From Methanobacteriota archaeon (GTDB lineage: Archaea > Halobacteriota > Methanomicrobia > Methanomicrobiales > Methanoculleaceae): 28,996 nt of DNA. A program made the position numbers and the translations under genes. The stretch covers positions 1 through 28,996 of the forward strand of contig JAEWLJ010000025.1 of NCBI GenBank assembly GCA_023393455.1, written 5' to 3'. Below, in pieces: positions 15,367 through 24,103 of the stretch; positions within the stretch are counted from its first letter, which is position 1, and every line of letters starts with the position of its first letter. A model generated the notes under the pieces. It saw only the letters and a list, made by a program, of their open reading frames with translations, did not search any database and was not told the origin of the DNA.

Positions 15367-16566
15367 TTATTGCGTATTACAATCCTCAGACGCCTCATTA
15401 TAGACCTCAATAATTTGTTGAGCAATATTTTCCCATGTAAACTGCTCTGCATACCGTAAGATCGCTTCATGGTCCCACTCCCGATCCAGTGCTATCAGGA
15501 TTTTCTCTGCCAGATCTTCGGGATCGGCTGGTTCGACCAACAGACCGTAATCATTCGATTTGATAATCTCCGGCACCCCGCCGACCTTCGTCCCTACAAA
15601 GGGCTTTCCACAGCCAAGGGCCTCGAACATGACCGTCGGATTGCCTTCGTTGAGGCTCGGTAGAGCAAAAAGGTCACAGGCATTCATCCAGAGTGTCAGT
15701 TGGTTCTGGGGTACAGACCCAAGCAGCCTCACCCTTTTTTCGAGGTGCAACCGGTCGATCTGGCCCTGTAGGCTTCCCTTTTTTAGCCCTGCCCCTCCGA
15801 TAAAGCAGAGCACGTCGTCCCGTTGACCACAGACTTGCACCATCGCGTCGATCAGGTAGTTGAAACCCTTTCGCTTGATCAGATTCCCCAAAGTGAAGAT
15901 GATCTTCGCATCTTCTGGCAGGTCGAGTCGCTTCCTTGCAACAGCCATACCGATATAACGGAAAGTCGGGGAGAACCCATTGGGAATATCATAGGTGCAT
16001 TTGTTATAGCGCTGCAAGATCGGGACATCCTTTTGGTTCACCCGGATGAGAGCGTCGGCACCTGACCAAGCGGTATTGATGAGGGGGTGATTCATCCTGA
16101 TCTCTTGGTCAAACCAGTCCCCGTTCTCGTGGATGGTGATGATAACCGGTTTTCCGTATTTCTCCTTCAATCTGACACTGATGTAACCTGACGGCCAGGT
16201 AAAGTGAGCATGGATGAAGTCGAATTCGAGGTAATGCTCTTCAATGATCCGTTCCACCGCCTGCAGCCGGTTATCTATCAAAATCTTACTCAACCTGAAA
16301 ATAGAGATATAGGTACACCGGGGATAATAGACTTCTACGTTGTCATAGGTATAATCTTTACAAAGTTTGTCCCGCTTAAGGTACCCAAAGGACCGAAGTA
16401 CCGGCGCTATAACAATAACTTTTTTAAAATACAGTTTTAACTCGGCAACTTGGTTTTTGACGAATGTTCCAATACAAAAGGTTTCATCTTGATTCGGATA
16501 GATAGAGGTGATTATTAGAAGAGTCTTATCAACAAACCGTTTATCTTCAGATGCCATTTTAATCAT
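15367..16566 (-). CDS. GT4-family glycosyltransferase
   Basis: The 399 residues are a canonical GT-B, family 4 retaining glycosyltransferase. The N-terminal domain has LLIITSIYPNQ and IGTFVKNQVAEL. The donor domain has IIFTLGNLIKRKGFNYLIDA, then VRLLGSVPQNQL. ALPSLNEGNPTVMFEALGCG carries a normal EX7E pair. The C-terminal FTWENIAQQI helix packs back onto the first domain, as in the family. It is cytoplasmic and should extend the lipid-linked glycan. It lies 69 bases after the DUF354 gene in the same direction. A TAATATC box at 16587-16593 could give it a leaderless transcript of its own. Confidence 0.88.
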   Translation of the reverse strand: MIKMASEDKRFVDKTLLIITSIYPNQDETFCIGTFVKNQVAELKLYFKKVIVIAPVLRSFGYLKRDKLCKDYTYDNVEVYYPRCTYISIFRLSKILIDNRLQAVERIIEEHYLEFDFIHAHFTWPSGYISVRLKEKYGKPVIITIHENGDWFDQEIRMNHPLINTAWSGADALIRVNQKDVPILQRYNKCTYDIPNGFSPTFRYIGMAVARKRLDLPEDAKIIFTLGNLIKRKGFNYLIDAMVQVCGQRDDVLCFIGGAGLKKGSLQGQIDRLHLEKRVRLLGSVPQNQLTLWMNACDLFALPSLNEGNPTVMFEALGCGKPFVGTKVGGVPEIIKSNDYGLLVEPADPEDLAEKILIALDREWDHEAILRYAEQFTWENIAQQIIEVYNEASEDCNTQ

Positions 16567-16635
16567 TACATGAAGGAGCCCGCTCAGATATTACAGTTTC
16601 AACACCAATTCTACTCGAAGAAATTAAAACAATAC

Positions 16636-17676
16636 TCATTCCTCAGCCAGTAGGCCCTTGATCTTCTGGACCAGCAATCGCTTAACGGCCTTGCTCTCTG
16701 CCAGATCTAATCCGGAGTTACCCCCCCGACCGGCCAGCACGTGGTCGACAATATCCGTGGGGTTCCGGGAGTGAAAGATCCGCCCCTCGCTCACGAGCTG
16801 CCTGTCCACCGACAGCATCGTGGCACCAGGGAAGAAGGAGATCACTGCCTTCTTCCCCATGCAGGCGGCTTCACGTGCCATCGTTCCAGAGCCGGTCAGG
16901 ACGGCATCTGCATGGTAACAGAGGTCCAGACCGTTAAGGGGTCTTTCAGGTATGAAGACCTCGTCGAATCCCTGAACGTAACCAAGGTCTTCCTTCTCCC
17001 TGGGGACGTAGATGACGTTGATGTTCTCTCTTCGGAATAGGTGGAGGAGATCGGGTATGATGCTTCGTTTTTCGGCCACATAGAAAGAACCGAGCGACTC
17101 AGGCCGCAACACCACGTAATTGGCGAAAGGAATTTTATCCCTGAAATTTGGATCAGGGTTGTAATCTGCAAGGTAGATATCCTCCTTATAGCCATCGTAG
17201 GGGATCACTTCAGAGCGCCTGCAGTTCTGGCTATACAGGGGGTAGCATGCCTTCGGGACAACGATATGGTCGGCAAGTAACTTCAGCCTCATCTCGAGGT
17301 CCTGCAAGCAACGTGTCGTCTTCTGGATAAACTTCAGGTCATTATCGCAGAACAGGATCGATTCTTTCCTCTTGACCTTTGAGACAAACATGCTCATCCC
17401 ATTCTCGAAGGCCATGGCATAGTCAAACTCGCCTGCCCCGGCGTACAACTCAAGCGTCCGGTAGACCATATTCAGGCTCTTCTTGAGCGGATCACGGTAA
17501 TCGGTACCCACCACCTTCCCTGGTATGCCAAACTGTCTTGCCAGGTCTGCGGTTTCTGCGCGATCCCGCACAGTCACAGAGATCTGATGTTCTTTCAGTT
17601 CAGGTATGAGAGCCCTGAAAAAAAACACGTGGGACGGATTCGTCATATCAATCCAGATGTTGCTCAAAGATATCAC
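16636..17676 (-). CDS. DUF354 family GT-B-like protein
   Basis: The 346 residues match DUF354, a family related in fold to UDP-GlcNAc 2-epimerase and GT-B transferases, common in archaeal glycan loci. The start NIWIDMTNPSHVFFFRAL is the family hallmark, VTVRDRAET follows, and AVLTGSGTMAREAACMGKK forms the late nucleotide-binding loop. The GTG start overlaps the wecC stop in a GTGA, so translation is coupled to the dehydrogenase. A role as a transferase that uses the UDP-ManNAcA made by wecB-wecC is reasonable but inferred. No member of the family was identified here with a proven reaction. Confidence 0.78.
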   Translation of the reverse strand: MISLSNIWIDMTNPSHVFFFRALIPELKEHQISVTVRDRAETADLARQFGIPGKVVGTDYRDPLKKSLNMVYRTLELYAGAGEFDYAMAFENGMSMFVSKVKRKESILFCDNDLKFIQKTTRCLQDLEMRLKLLADHIVVPKACYPLYSQNCRRSEVIPYDGYKEDIYLADYNPDPNFRDKIPFANYVVLRPESLGSFYVAEKRSIIPDLLHLFRRENINVIYVPREKEDLGYVQGFDEVFIPERPLNGLDLCYHADAVLTGSGTMAREAACMGKKAVISFFPGATMLSVDRQLVSEGRIFHSRNPTDIVDHVLAGRGGNSGLDLAESKAVKRLLVQKIKGLLAEE

Positions 17677-19004
17677 GCACCTTTTGTGGTTGCTTTTTTG
17701 TCTGAAAGGAGCGATTTTCGCTCTGATTCATCGACAGGGGCTCCCCCGGAGGCCCCACTCCGCGCAAGGCCATTCCCGAGAGTTTTTACCAGAAACCCCG
17801 CATTAGACCACATCTCGCTATCAAGATGGTTACGTGCATCGATAACACACCTATGCCTCATCGAAAGTGTCACCGGATCGATGCGTTTGAAAAGATCGTG
17901 ATCCGTGATCAGAACAATGCAGTCACTGTCCCGCACCGCCTCATCCAGATCATAAAGGCGGTAATCGAACGTGCTCACATGCGGGTCATAGCACTTTACC
18001 CTGTAACCTTCATTCTCGGCCAGCTGGATAAACTTCAGTGCCGGGGTTTCCCTTGTGTCGCCAACATTTTTCTTATAGCTCACTCCAAATACCGTCAATG
18101 TTGGATCTTGAACCCCACCAAGCATCTTTCTAACGAGGTTGATAACGTAGTTCGGCATCGAATCGTTGATCTCGCGGGAAATCTGGATCAACCCGGTTCT
18201 TGCAGAGCATTCAGTCAGGAACCAGGGGTCAACCGCGATACAGTGCCCACCAACACCGGGACCCGGTTGGAGGATGTTCACCCGCGGGTGTTTATTCGCA
18301 AGATCGATCGCTTCCCAGACGTTGATACCATAGTCTTCGGCGGCCTGTGCAAACTCGTTTGCGATAGCGATATTGATGTCACGATAAGTATTCTCTATAA
18401 GTTTTACAAATTCTGCAGTTGTAACATCGGTCAGGCATATCCGGCCCTGCACATAGGACGAGTAAACCGTTCTTGCTGATTGAGCGGATCCAGCATCTAT
18501 TCCACCGATGATTCTATCGTTGTGGATCATCTCATAGAGTGTTTTCCCGGGGATTGCACGCTCAGGACAATGAACATACTGAAATTCCCCGGCCTTCAGG
18601 CCACTCTTCTCAAGAATAGGGATGACGAGTTTCTCGCTGGTGCCTGGCGGAACTGTCGATTCCAGTATCACAAGGTTCCCTCTCTGTAGGTGGGGATAAA
18701 TCATCTCAGCCACGGAACGGACATATCCTAAATCTGGAACACGAATATTTTTCTTTAACGGCGTCGGGACGGCAATGAGGTAGATGTCTGCTTCAGGCAC
18801 ACTTATCTGCGCTCCAAAGTTGCAACGAGCCTGTTCGAACAATTCCGGTAACTCAGGCTCGCTTATGTGGAGTTGACCCCGGTTAAGGGTATTTACCACG
18901 TTTTCATTGACATCGACGCCGATGACCTCAAACCCATTTCTGGCAAGGAGCAATGCAGTAGGCAGGCCGATATATCCCAGACCGAGAACGCATATCTTTG
19001 TCAT
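17673..19004 (-). CDS. wecC: UDP-N-acetyl-D-mannosaminuronate dehydrogenase
   Basis: WecC oxidises UDP-ManNAc to UDP-ManNAcA with two NAD+. The 443 residues open with MTKICVLGLGYIGLP, the Rossmann loop. The middle holds KLIENTYRDINIAIANEF. The catalytic Cys lies in GPGVGGHCIAVDPWF, C255. The C-terminal domain has VFGVSYKKNVGDTRETPA. The frame is open for 57 further codons upstream to 19175, but that would overlap wecB; the ATG at 19004 has a GGAG site and leaves a 19-base gap. Other 6-dehydrogenases share these motifs, so the substrate rests mainly on the adjacent wecB. Confidence 0.9.
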   Translation of the reverse strand: MTKICVLGLGYIGLPTALLLARNGFEVIGVDVNENVVNTLNRGQLHISEPELPELFEQARCNFGAQISVPEADIYLIAVPTPLKKNIRVPDLGYVRSVAEMIYPHLQRGNLVILESTVPPGTSEKLVIPILEKSGLKAGEFQYVHCPERAIPGKTLYEMIHNDRIIGGIDAGSAQSARTVYSSYVQGRICLTDVTTAEFVKLIENTYRDINIAIANEFAQAAEDYGINVWEAIDLANKHPRVNILQPGPGVGGHCIAVDPWFLTECSARTGLIQISREINDSMPNYVINLVRKMLGGVQDPTLTVFGVSYKKNVGDTRETPALKFIQLAENEGYRVKCYDPHVSTFDYRLYDLDEAVRDSDCIVLITDHDLFKRIDPVTLSMRHRCVIDARNHLDSEMWSNAGFLVKTLGNGLARSGASGGAPVDESERKSLLSDKKATTKGA

Positions 19005-19023
19005 ATTTTCTCCAGTAGAATGG

Positions 19024-20109
19024 TTACGGCAGATCTCCTCGAATTCCGCCGCAGATTGTCGTGATCGTACTTCCCGCTGTTCCATCTCCATAGGGGTTGA
19101 TCCAACCGGTATCCCTTGCGAGCATGGCTCGAACGCCCTCACATATGCGTTCAGGATCCGTACCAGCGAGGACATTCGCCCCTACTTCAATCGTCTCCGG
19201 CCGCTCGGTATTATCCCGGAGGGTGACGCAGGGTACACCCAGGATGCAGGTCTCCTCCTGGACGCCGCCGGAGTCGGTCAGGACGAGGCGGGCGTTGGAT
19301 TCGAGCTGCAGGAATTCGAGGAACCTGACAGGATCCATAGGGGAGACCCCGTCGAGCGGGATCCCGAACCGCTCGACCATCTTCCTGGTGCGGGGGTGCA
19401 TCGGGAAGATAACCGGGAGTGAGTACTCCCGGCAGATCGCCTCAAGCGCCGCGATAATGCTCCCGAGGGTCTTGGGGTTGTCAACGTTCTCCTGCCGGTG
19501 AGAAGTGACCAGGAAGTAGTTCTGCGGCTCGATCCCGAGGGTGCCGAGGACCTTCCCTTTCATTTCGGAGATCTCCCGGTTCTGAAAGACCGCATCGACG
19601 ATGGTGTTCCCGGTTACGCAGATTCTGTTCTCCTCGATACCCTCGTTCTGGAGGTACCGCCGTGCGGTTTCCGTGGGGGCGAAGAGATAATCAGAGATGT
19701 GGTCCGCGATCACCCGGTTAACCTCCTCCGGCATCGTCCGGTCAAAACTCCGGAGCCCGGCCTCGACGTGGCCAACCCGAATGTGGAGTTTCGCGGCCGC
19801 GAGAGCCCCGGCCAGGACAGTGTTGGTATCACCCTGAACGAGAACAATATTGGGAGACTCCTTCACCAGAACATCCTCAATGCCGGTCAGGATCTTGGCG
19901 GTTTGCCAGCCCTGACCCCCGGATCCGACATCGAGGTTGTACTTCGGTTCGGGCAGATTGAGGTCCTCGAAGAACGCTCGGTCCATTTCGTAGGAGTAGT
20001 GCTGCCCGGAGTGAAGGATGAAATAATCGAGATCTCTCTCTTCACATTCCCGGATGATCGGGGACATCTTGACAATCTCCGGCCGGGTTCCAAGCACAAT
20101 TGCAATCAC
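19024..20109 (-). CDS. wecB: UDP-N-acetylglucosamine 2-epimerase (non-hydrolysing)
   Basis: WecB interconverts UDP-GlcNAc and UDP-ManNAc. The 361 residues have the GT-B-like epimerase fold, with IVLGTRPEIVKMSPI at the start, QGDTNTVLAGALAA, HVEAGLRSFDRTMPEE, and the UDP-binding DSGGVQEET near the end. All the usual acidic and His residues look intact. The GTG at 20109 is preferred to the GTG at 20118: it has AAGGTG upstream, overlaps the preceding stop in a GTGA, and gives the standard IAIVLGTRPE opening. Its product feeds wecC directly, making UDP-ManNAcA for the glycan. Confidence 0.93.
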   Translation of the reverse strand: MIAIVLGTRPEIVKMSPIIRECEERDLDYFILHSGQHYSYEMDRAFFEDLNLPEPKYNLDVGSGGQGWQTAKILTGIEDVLVKESPNIVLVQGDTNTVLAGALAAAKLHIRVGHVEAGLRSFDRTMPEEVNRVIADHISDYLFAPTETARRYLQNEGIEENRICVTGNTIVDAVFQNREISEMKGKVLGTLGIEPQNYFLVTSHRQENVDNPKTLGSIIAALEAICREYSLPVIFPMHPRTRKMVERFGIPLDGVSPMDPVRFLEFLQLESNARLVLTDSGGVQEETCILGVPCVTLRDNTERPETIEVGANVLAGTDPERICEGVRAMLARDTGWINPYGDGTAGSTITTICGGIRGDLP

Positions 20110-20408
20110 TGTAAACACCTTTTGTACGGTTTAGCATTCCCGCCGAGCAGCGCCGACGAACTCGATATCAGCCCGAAGATGTAGTCGGCAAATCCCTTGG
20201 TGAAGTTGGTACGGTTGAACCGGGAGACGGGGAGGTTCTCAGATTTGCATCGGTTCTGCGGGATCTTTCTCAGGGAGTCGAGAGTGATCTTCTTCATAAC
20301 GTGTTTGAATGAGTGGATATTTGCCGGAAGCCTCACATGGAAGAGAACCATCGCAACACCACCTGCAACTACGATCAGCAGAAGTTTGAGGGGTGTCAAT
20401 AATAGCAT
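20106..20408 (-). CDS. Small membrane protein of unknown function, coupled to both neighbours
   Basis: This encodes 100 residues with one strong hydrophobic segment near the start, TPLKLLLIVVAGGVAMVLF, followed by a basic and polar tail. A weaker hydrophobic stretch, YIFGLISSSSALLGG, lies near the C-terminus. I do not recognise a family. The case for a real gene is positional: its ATG lies 13 bases inside the end of the upstream transferase gene, and its TGA overlaps the wecB GTG in a GTGA. It fills the only gap between those genes. A GGGG run about 10 bases before the ATG could be a ribosome site. It may be an accessory subunit of the transferase, or simply a spurious frame. Confidence 0.55.
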   Translation of the reverse strand: MLLLTPLKLLLIVVAGGVAMVLFHVRLPANIHSFKHVMKKITLDSLRKIPQNRCKSENLPVSRFNRTNFTKGFADYIFGLISSSSALLGGNAKPYKRCLQ

Positions 20409-21385
20409 ATTACAATCCCCACAATCACCAATTCTATCCCATAGATAAAAATCACCACGTCCCGCTCATACACCTTCCGCTTCCCTCTCCGAAGCGCCGC
20501 AATCGCAAGATGAGTCATGTGGTAGATCCCGGTATAGGGGAGTTCCAGGCTCCCATCTTCGTTGACCCGGCCAAACGCCTCCGCCTTGCACCGCTTCCTG
20601 AGCACGAGGCCGAAGTCGATGATGTAGGGGATGAAGAGCAGCAGCGCAATCTTCTCGAGGTCGCCGAGGATTGCAATGCAGGCGATGAGCGCACCGACGG
20701 AGTAGGTGAGGGTGTCCCCCGGGAAGATCTTCGCCGGGTACCAGTTGAACAGCAGGAAGGCCAGGAGCGCGCCGGCCATCCCGAACGCCAGAACCGCGGG
20801 GATCGCTTTGTCCCCGAGAAACGCGAAAAACCCGAGCGCCGAGAGGATGATGACGCCCAGCCCGGCCTCGAGTCCGTTGTACCCGGCGAGAATGTTATAA
20901 CCGTTTGAGGCGCACATGATGCCGAGAGGGATGATCAGGAGAGGATAGACTATTCCCCAGTCAATGGTCCCGATTATGGGGAGCACCATCGAGGATTCCC
21001 CGGCGTTGATCGCCATCATCGGCATCGCAGCCGGGATGGTGAGAAGTGGTTTCTGCCAGTGCGATAGTCCTCTCTTCCAGCCGAGGACATCGTCCATCAT
21101 GCCGATGAGGGTGATGAGCAGGATCGTGCAGAGGCAGGCAAGGATCGGGATGAATCCATCGGTGCCGTAGTAGAATGTTTTCAAGCCGATGTAAAGGAGG
21201 ATTGCCGTGACAAAACCAAATATCACGCAGATGCCGCCCATCTCCGCGACTTCGGGCCTGTCAAATTTATTCATGTCCTTCCCGGTAAGACCCTGGGCAT
21301 GCGCCTTCTTGATCCAGGGCGGGATGATATAGAACGCGGTAAAAAAACTCGCCAGCACGATGCCCGCAAGAAGGACCAGATCCAT
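20396..21385 (-). CDS. DPAGT1/MraY-like lipid-phosphate sugar-1-phosphate transferase
   Basis: This polytopic enzyme moves a hexosamine-1-phosphate, probably GlcNAc-1-P, from UDP-sugar to dolichyl phosphate and so starts the lipid-linked glycan. The 329 residues have about ten membrane segments. Signatures are the Asp pair D98-D99 in IGMMDDVLGW, the NGYNILAGYNGLEAG segment (161-175) and the FPGDTLT metal loop (221-227), all intact. The order and the DPAGT1-like NGxNxxxGxNGLE pattern suit the eukaryotic/archaeal branch, like AglH. The start at 21385 has no Shine-Dalgarno but a TATA box at leaderless distance. It heads the run of small ORF, wecB, wecC and DUF354. Confidence 0.9.
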   Translation of the reverse strand: MDLVLLAGIVLASFFTAFYIIPPWIKKAHAQGLTGKDMNKFDRPEVAEMGGICVIFGFVTAILLYIGLKTFYYGTDGFIPILACLCTILLITLIGMMDDVLGWKRGLSHWQKPLLTIPAAMPMMAINAGESSMVLPIIGTIDWGIVYPLLIIPLGIMCASNGYNILAGYNGLEAGLGVIILSALGFFAFLGDKAIPAVLAFGMAGALLAFLLFNWYPAKIFPGDTLTYSVGALIACIAILGDLEKIALLLFIPYIIDFGLVLRKRCKAEAFGRVNEDGSLELPYTGIYHMTHLAIAALRRGKRKVYERDVVIFIYGIELVIVGIVICYY

Positions 21386-21406
21386 TGGTAAATTGTTCGT
21401 GTAGTG

Positions 21407-21416
21407 TTTATATCAA
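21407..21416 (-). promoter_or_regulatory. TATA box for a leaderless transferase transcript
   Basis: The minus strand reads TTGATATAAA, centred 26 bases before the ATG at 21385, in a gap of only 41 bases. The start has no ribosome site. That combination fits a leaderless archaeal transcript, making this the likely promoter of the transferase-wecB-wecC unit. Confidence 0.5.
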
Positions 21417-21426
21417 GGTAGCGAAT

Positions 21427-23160
21427 TCAGCCCTCTGCCTCAGCACGAAACATATAGATTTTCGCACCGTCCTCGTACAGCGTCTCGTAATTAACGGGGT
21501 CAAAATCCGGGTTTATCTTCGGATAGACCCTGGAATACTCGGAAAACGGCGGGACATACCCGGGTCGCGAAAGGGAAACATTCGAGACGTAGACCACCGT
21601 GGGCACATCCCCCGCCTCCCGGAGCGCGGCAAGGGTCTTTGCGCTGTTCGGGTCCCGGATCATCTGCTGGACGACACCGTAGCCATACGGCGTATCCCCG
21701 GGCACCAGGCGGGGCCGCGCGACCGGGACCCCGGCGACGGGGTAGACCCACGCGCCGGTCTCGTCGAGGTTGATGCAGACCATGTTCGTTGTGTTCTGCT
21801 CAGAGAGCCATTCTATCGCCGCGGAGTCTTCCGGCGGGAGCGCCCAGGCCCCGGCGTAGGTGAAGAGGACCACCGCCATCGCAGCGGCCCCGGCGAAGAC
21901 AAGGACGAGGGCAAAGACCGGCCGCGCTCTTGGGAGGGCCGCGGCCATCGCCGCGAGGGCCACCGCCCCGAAGATGCTGAGGGGGATGTAGAGTTGCGCA
22001 AGGACCCGGTTCGGGGTGGCGACGTAGTAGAGCACCCCGATGTCGGAGAAGACGAACATCGCGGCGATAGCGATCGTCCAGGCGATGCAGAGCCGATCGA
22101 GCCGGTCGCGGTTGTAGAGCGCGACGACGAACCCGAATACCGAGAGGAGCGCCCAGAACCACTGCGCGACGTACTCGGCCGCGAGCGCCTTGCTGCCGGC
22201 GAGCGAGAGGAGAAACGCGGGTTCGTGAACAGGAACGTAGAGCACGACGGCGACAACACCTGCAGCAATGACCAGCGGGAGCACCAGAGGGTACCGCCTC
22301 AGGGCCGCGGCGTGACTCCTCAGGTACTCGATCCCGAGCCAGACGGCGAGGATCACGGCGAGGTACGCCAGGTACCGCGTGTGGGTAAACGCCATCCCGA
22401 TGACGAGCAGTGGGAGGAGCCGCCGTTCCACGACGACGGCAAGGACCGCGGCCACAAGAAGCATCTCGGCGGCCGCGCTCGGGTAACCCGCCCAGATAAG
22501 ATACATGTAGTGCGCGGGGAAGCAGAAGCCGGCGAGGATGAACGCAAAGACGGCAACCTCCCGGCGGCCGAGTTCCCGGACCACCGAGTAGACGAGGACC
22601 GGGGTGATGGCGGTGACGAGGACGGGGAGTGTCTGCATGAGGTTTAAGACCGGGAAGATCCCGCCCCAGAACGCGGCGAAGAAGTGGAACCCCTTCGGGT
22701 AGTAGTCCCAGTAGCTCCCGAAGGGATAGAGGCTGACCGGCACCTCCCCGCCGTCGAGGAGCATGCGGATGATCGAGGCGTGGGCGACGGCATCCCCGGC
22801 CATCCACATGGTGATCGCGGAGAAGAAGACGAGGCAGATCCCGACGTAGATGACTGATAGGCACCCGACGGCGATATCCTGGCGGTCGAAGTCGAGAGAG
22901 AAGTTCTCCCGGTACCGAAGCGAGAGGGCCGCCCCCACGAGCAGGACAGGGAGCTCCCCCACCCACGGGGCCGCCCCGAGAACCCCCGCAATGATCCCGG
23001 CAAGAGAGAGGAGGGCGTAACCGGCTGCAAATGAGAGGGCGAGCTTCGTCATCGGCCGGGCGCTGCGGACGAGGCCGAAGGCCAGCGGCGCCCCGGCGAG
23101 CAGCGTGCCCGCAGCCACGGCAAGGGTGCAGATGATATCCAGTAGCAGGTCGGGGAGCAT
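21427..23160 (-). CDS. Large polytopic GT-C-like membrane protein
   Basis: The protein has some 12 to 14 membrane segments and a soluble C-terminal part of about 120 residues. The first long outer loop contains MAGDAVAHASIIRMLLDGG and then DYYPKGFHFFAAFWGG. An Asp-x-x-x-His in the first outer loop followed by YP-G-H resembles GT-C glycosyltransferases and DUF6541-like proteins. It probably adds or transfers a sugar at the outer face of the membrane. The ATG at 23160 gives a hydrophobic start; the ATG at 23205 would add 15 polar residues and lies too close to a TTTTATG box near 23218. The gene is strongly GC-rich, which creates long false frames on the other strand. Confidence 0.65.
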   Translation of the reverse strand: MLPDLLLDIICTLAVAAGTLLAGAPLAFGLVRSARPMTKLALSFAAGYALLSLAGIIAGVLGAAPWVGELPVLLVGAALSLRYRENFSLDFDRQDIAVGCLSVIYVGICLVFFSAITMWMAGDAVAHASIIRMLLDGGEVPVSLYPFGSYWDYYPKGFHFFAAFWGGIFPVLNLMQTLPVLVTAITPVLVYSVVRELGRREVAVFAFILAGFCFPAHYMYLIWAGYPSAAAEMLLVAAVLAVVVERRLLPLLVIGMAFTHTRYLAYLAVILAVWLGIEYLRSHAAALRRYPLVLPLVIAAGVVAVVLYVPVHEPAFLLSLAGSKALAAEYVAQWFWALLSVFGFVVALYNRDRLDRLCIAWTIAIAAMFVFSDIGVLYYVATPNRVLAQLYIPLSIFGAVALAAMAAALPRARPVFALVLVFAGAAAMAVVLFTYAGAWALPPEDSAAIEWLSEQNTTNMVCINLDETGAWVYPVAGVPVARPRLVPGDTPYGYGVVQQMIRDPNSAKTLAALREAGDVPTVVYVSNVSLSRPGYVPPFSEYSRVYPKINPDFDPVNYETLYEDGAKIYMFRAEAEG

Positions 23161-23334
23161 CGGACAACCAACTCTTGCTGATCGCGTCTGTTCCCCATGG
23201 TGCATGAACTTACCCCATAAAACAGGACTTCGAGCGCTTCATGGCGGTGCAACGAGTGCTTTCACACAAGGCGGGGGGAAACAGACTGCAACCACCTCAC
23301 AACGATGAAATAGTCTTAACAGAAACTATACCAC

Positions 23335-24090
23335 GTGCAGATCGAACAGGCGGCCCTGCTCGGGATCCTGCAGGGAATCGTGGAGTGGCTCCCCGTCAGC
23401 AGTCAGGGTCAGACCATAGTGGCGATGATCGCGCTCTACGGGATCTCCCCCGCCGCCGCCCTCTCCTACTCGATCTTCCTCCACCTGGGCACCATGGCCG
23501 CGGTCCTGGTGAAGTTCAGGCGGGAGTTTCTCGGGGTGCTCAGGGCGCTTGACTCGAACCTCACGCGGACGATCATCATCGCGACCCTCTGCACCGGTGT
23601 CACCGGTCTGCCGCTCTATCTGATCATTAAGGACACCTTCACCAGCGGCACCCAGGTAACCCTCCTCATCGGCCTCCTCCTGATCGGGACAGGGCTCATC
23701 CTCAGGACCGGCCGGCCCGGGATCAAGGACGTCGAGGAGATCACCACCCGGGACATGATCATCCTCGGCCTCGTCCAGGGGTTCTCCATCCTCCCGGGGG
23801 TATCGAGGTCGGGGCTCACCACCAGCGCGCTTCTGCTCAGGAACGTACGCCAGGACGTCGCCCTGATGGTCTCGTTCATGATCAGCGTCCCGGCGGTGCT
23901 CGGCGCGGCGATCATCGACCACTCCGCCGCCGCTCTCCCGGTGGAGATCATCGCAACGATGGTTGCCGCCGCGTTCGTCACCGGCTACCTCACGATGGAG
24001 GTGCTGATCCGGGTCGCAAAGACACTGGACTTCTCAAAGTTCTGCATCGCGCTCGGCCTGCTCACGGTGGTGCTGGTGATCGCGCTGTAA
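23335..24090 (+). CDS. uppP: UppP/BacA-like polyprenyl diphosphate phosphatase
   Basis: UppP enzymes turn polyprenyl diphosphate into the monophosphate, recycling the glycan carrier lipid at the outer membrane face. The 251 residues have about seven or eight membrane segments. The first motif, GIVEWLPVSSQGQ (14-26), keeps the Glu E17 and the Ser pair, but the His expected at the end of EFLPISSTGH is Gln (Q26). The second motif, LPGVSRSG (153-160), with its catalytic Arg, is intact. The start is a GTG at 23335. It is divergent from the GT-C-like gene across 129 bases and precedes a membrane protein gene by 13 bases. The function fits the locus, though the missing His leaves the exact activity open. 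Confidence 0.82.
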   Translation: MQIEQAALLGILQGIVEWLPVSSQGQTIVAMIALYGISPAAALSYSIFLHLGTMAAVLVKFRREFLGVLRALDSNLTRTIIIATLCTGVTGLPLYLIIKDTFTSGTQVTLLIGLLLIGTGLILRTGRPGIKDVEEITTRDMIILGLVQGFSILPGVSRSGLTTSALLLRNVRQDVALMVSFMISVPAVLGAAIIDHSAAALPVEIIATMVAAAFVTGYLTMEVLIRVAKTLDFSKFCIALGLLTVVLVIAL

Positions 24091-24103
24091 AAAGAGGGAA
24101 TAC

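Noticed and set aside
19005..19175. 57-codon N-terminal extension of wecC
   Set aside because: It overlaps the end of wecB in another frame, and the internal ATG at 19004 has a ribosome site and gives the standard dehydrogenase start.
21385..22647. 420-codon plus-strand open frame
   Set aside because: It is antisense to the GT-C-like gene, the product is almost entirely Arg, Asp, Glu, Gly and Pro with no fold-like pattern, and it arises from the GC-rich third positions of the real gene.
21800..23167. 455-codon minus-strand open frame in an alternative phase of the GT-C-like gene
   Set aside because: It is Arg/Pro/Gly-rich, without domains, and overlaps a convincing membrane protein throughout.
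23326..23922. 198-codon minus-strand open frame
   Set aside because: It is antisense to uppP, with the same charged low-complexity composition caused by GC skew.
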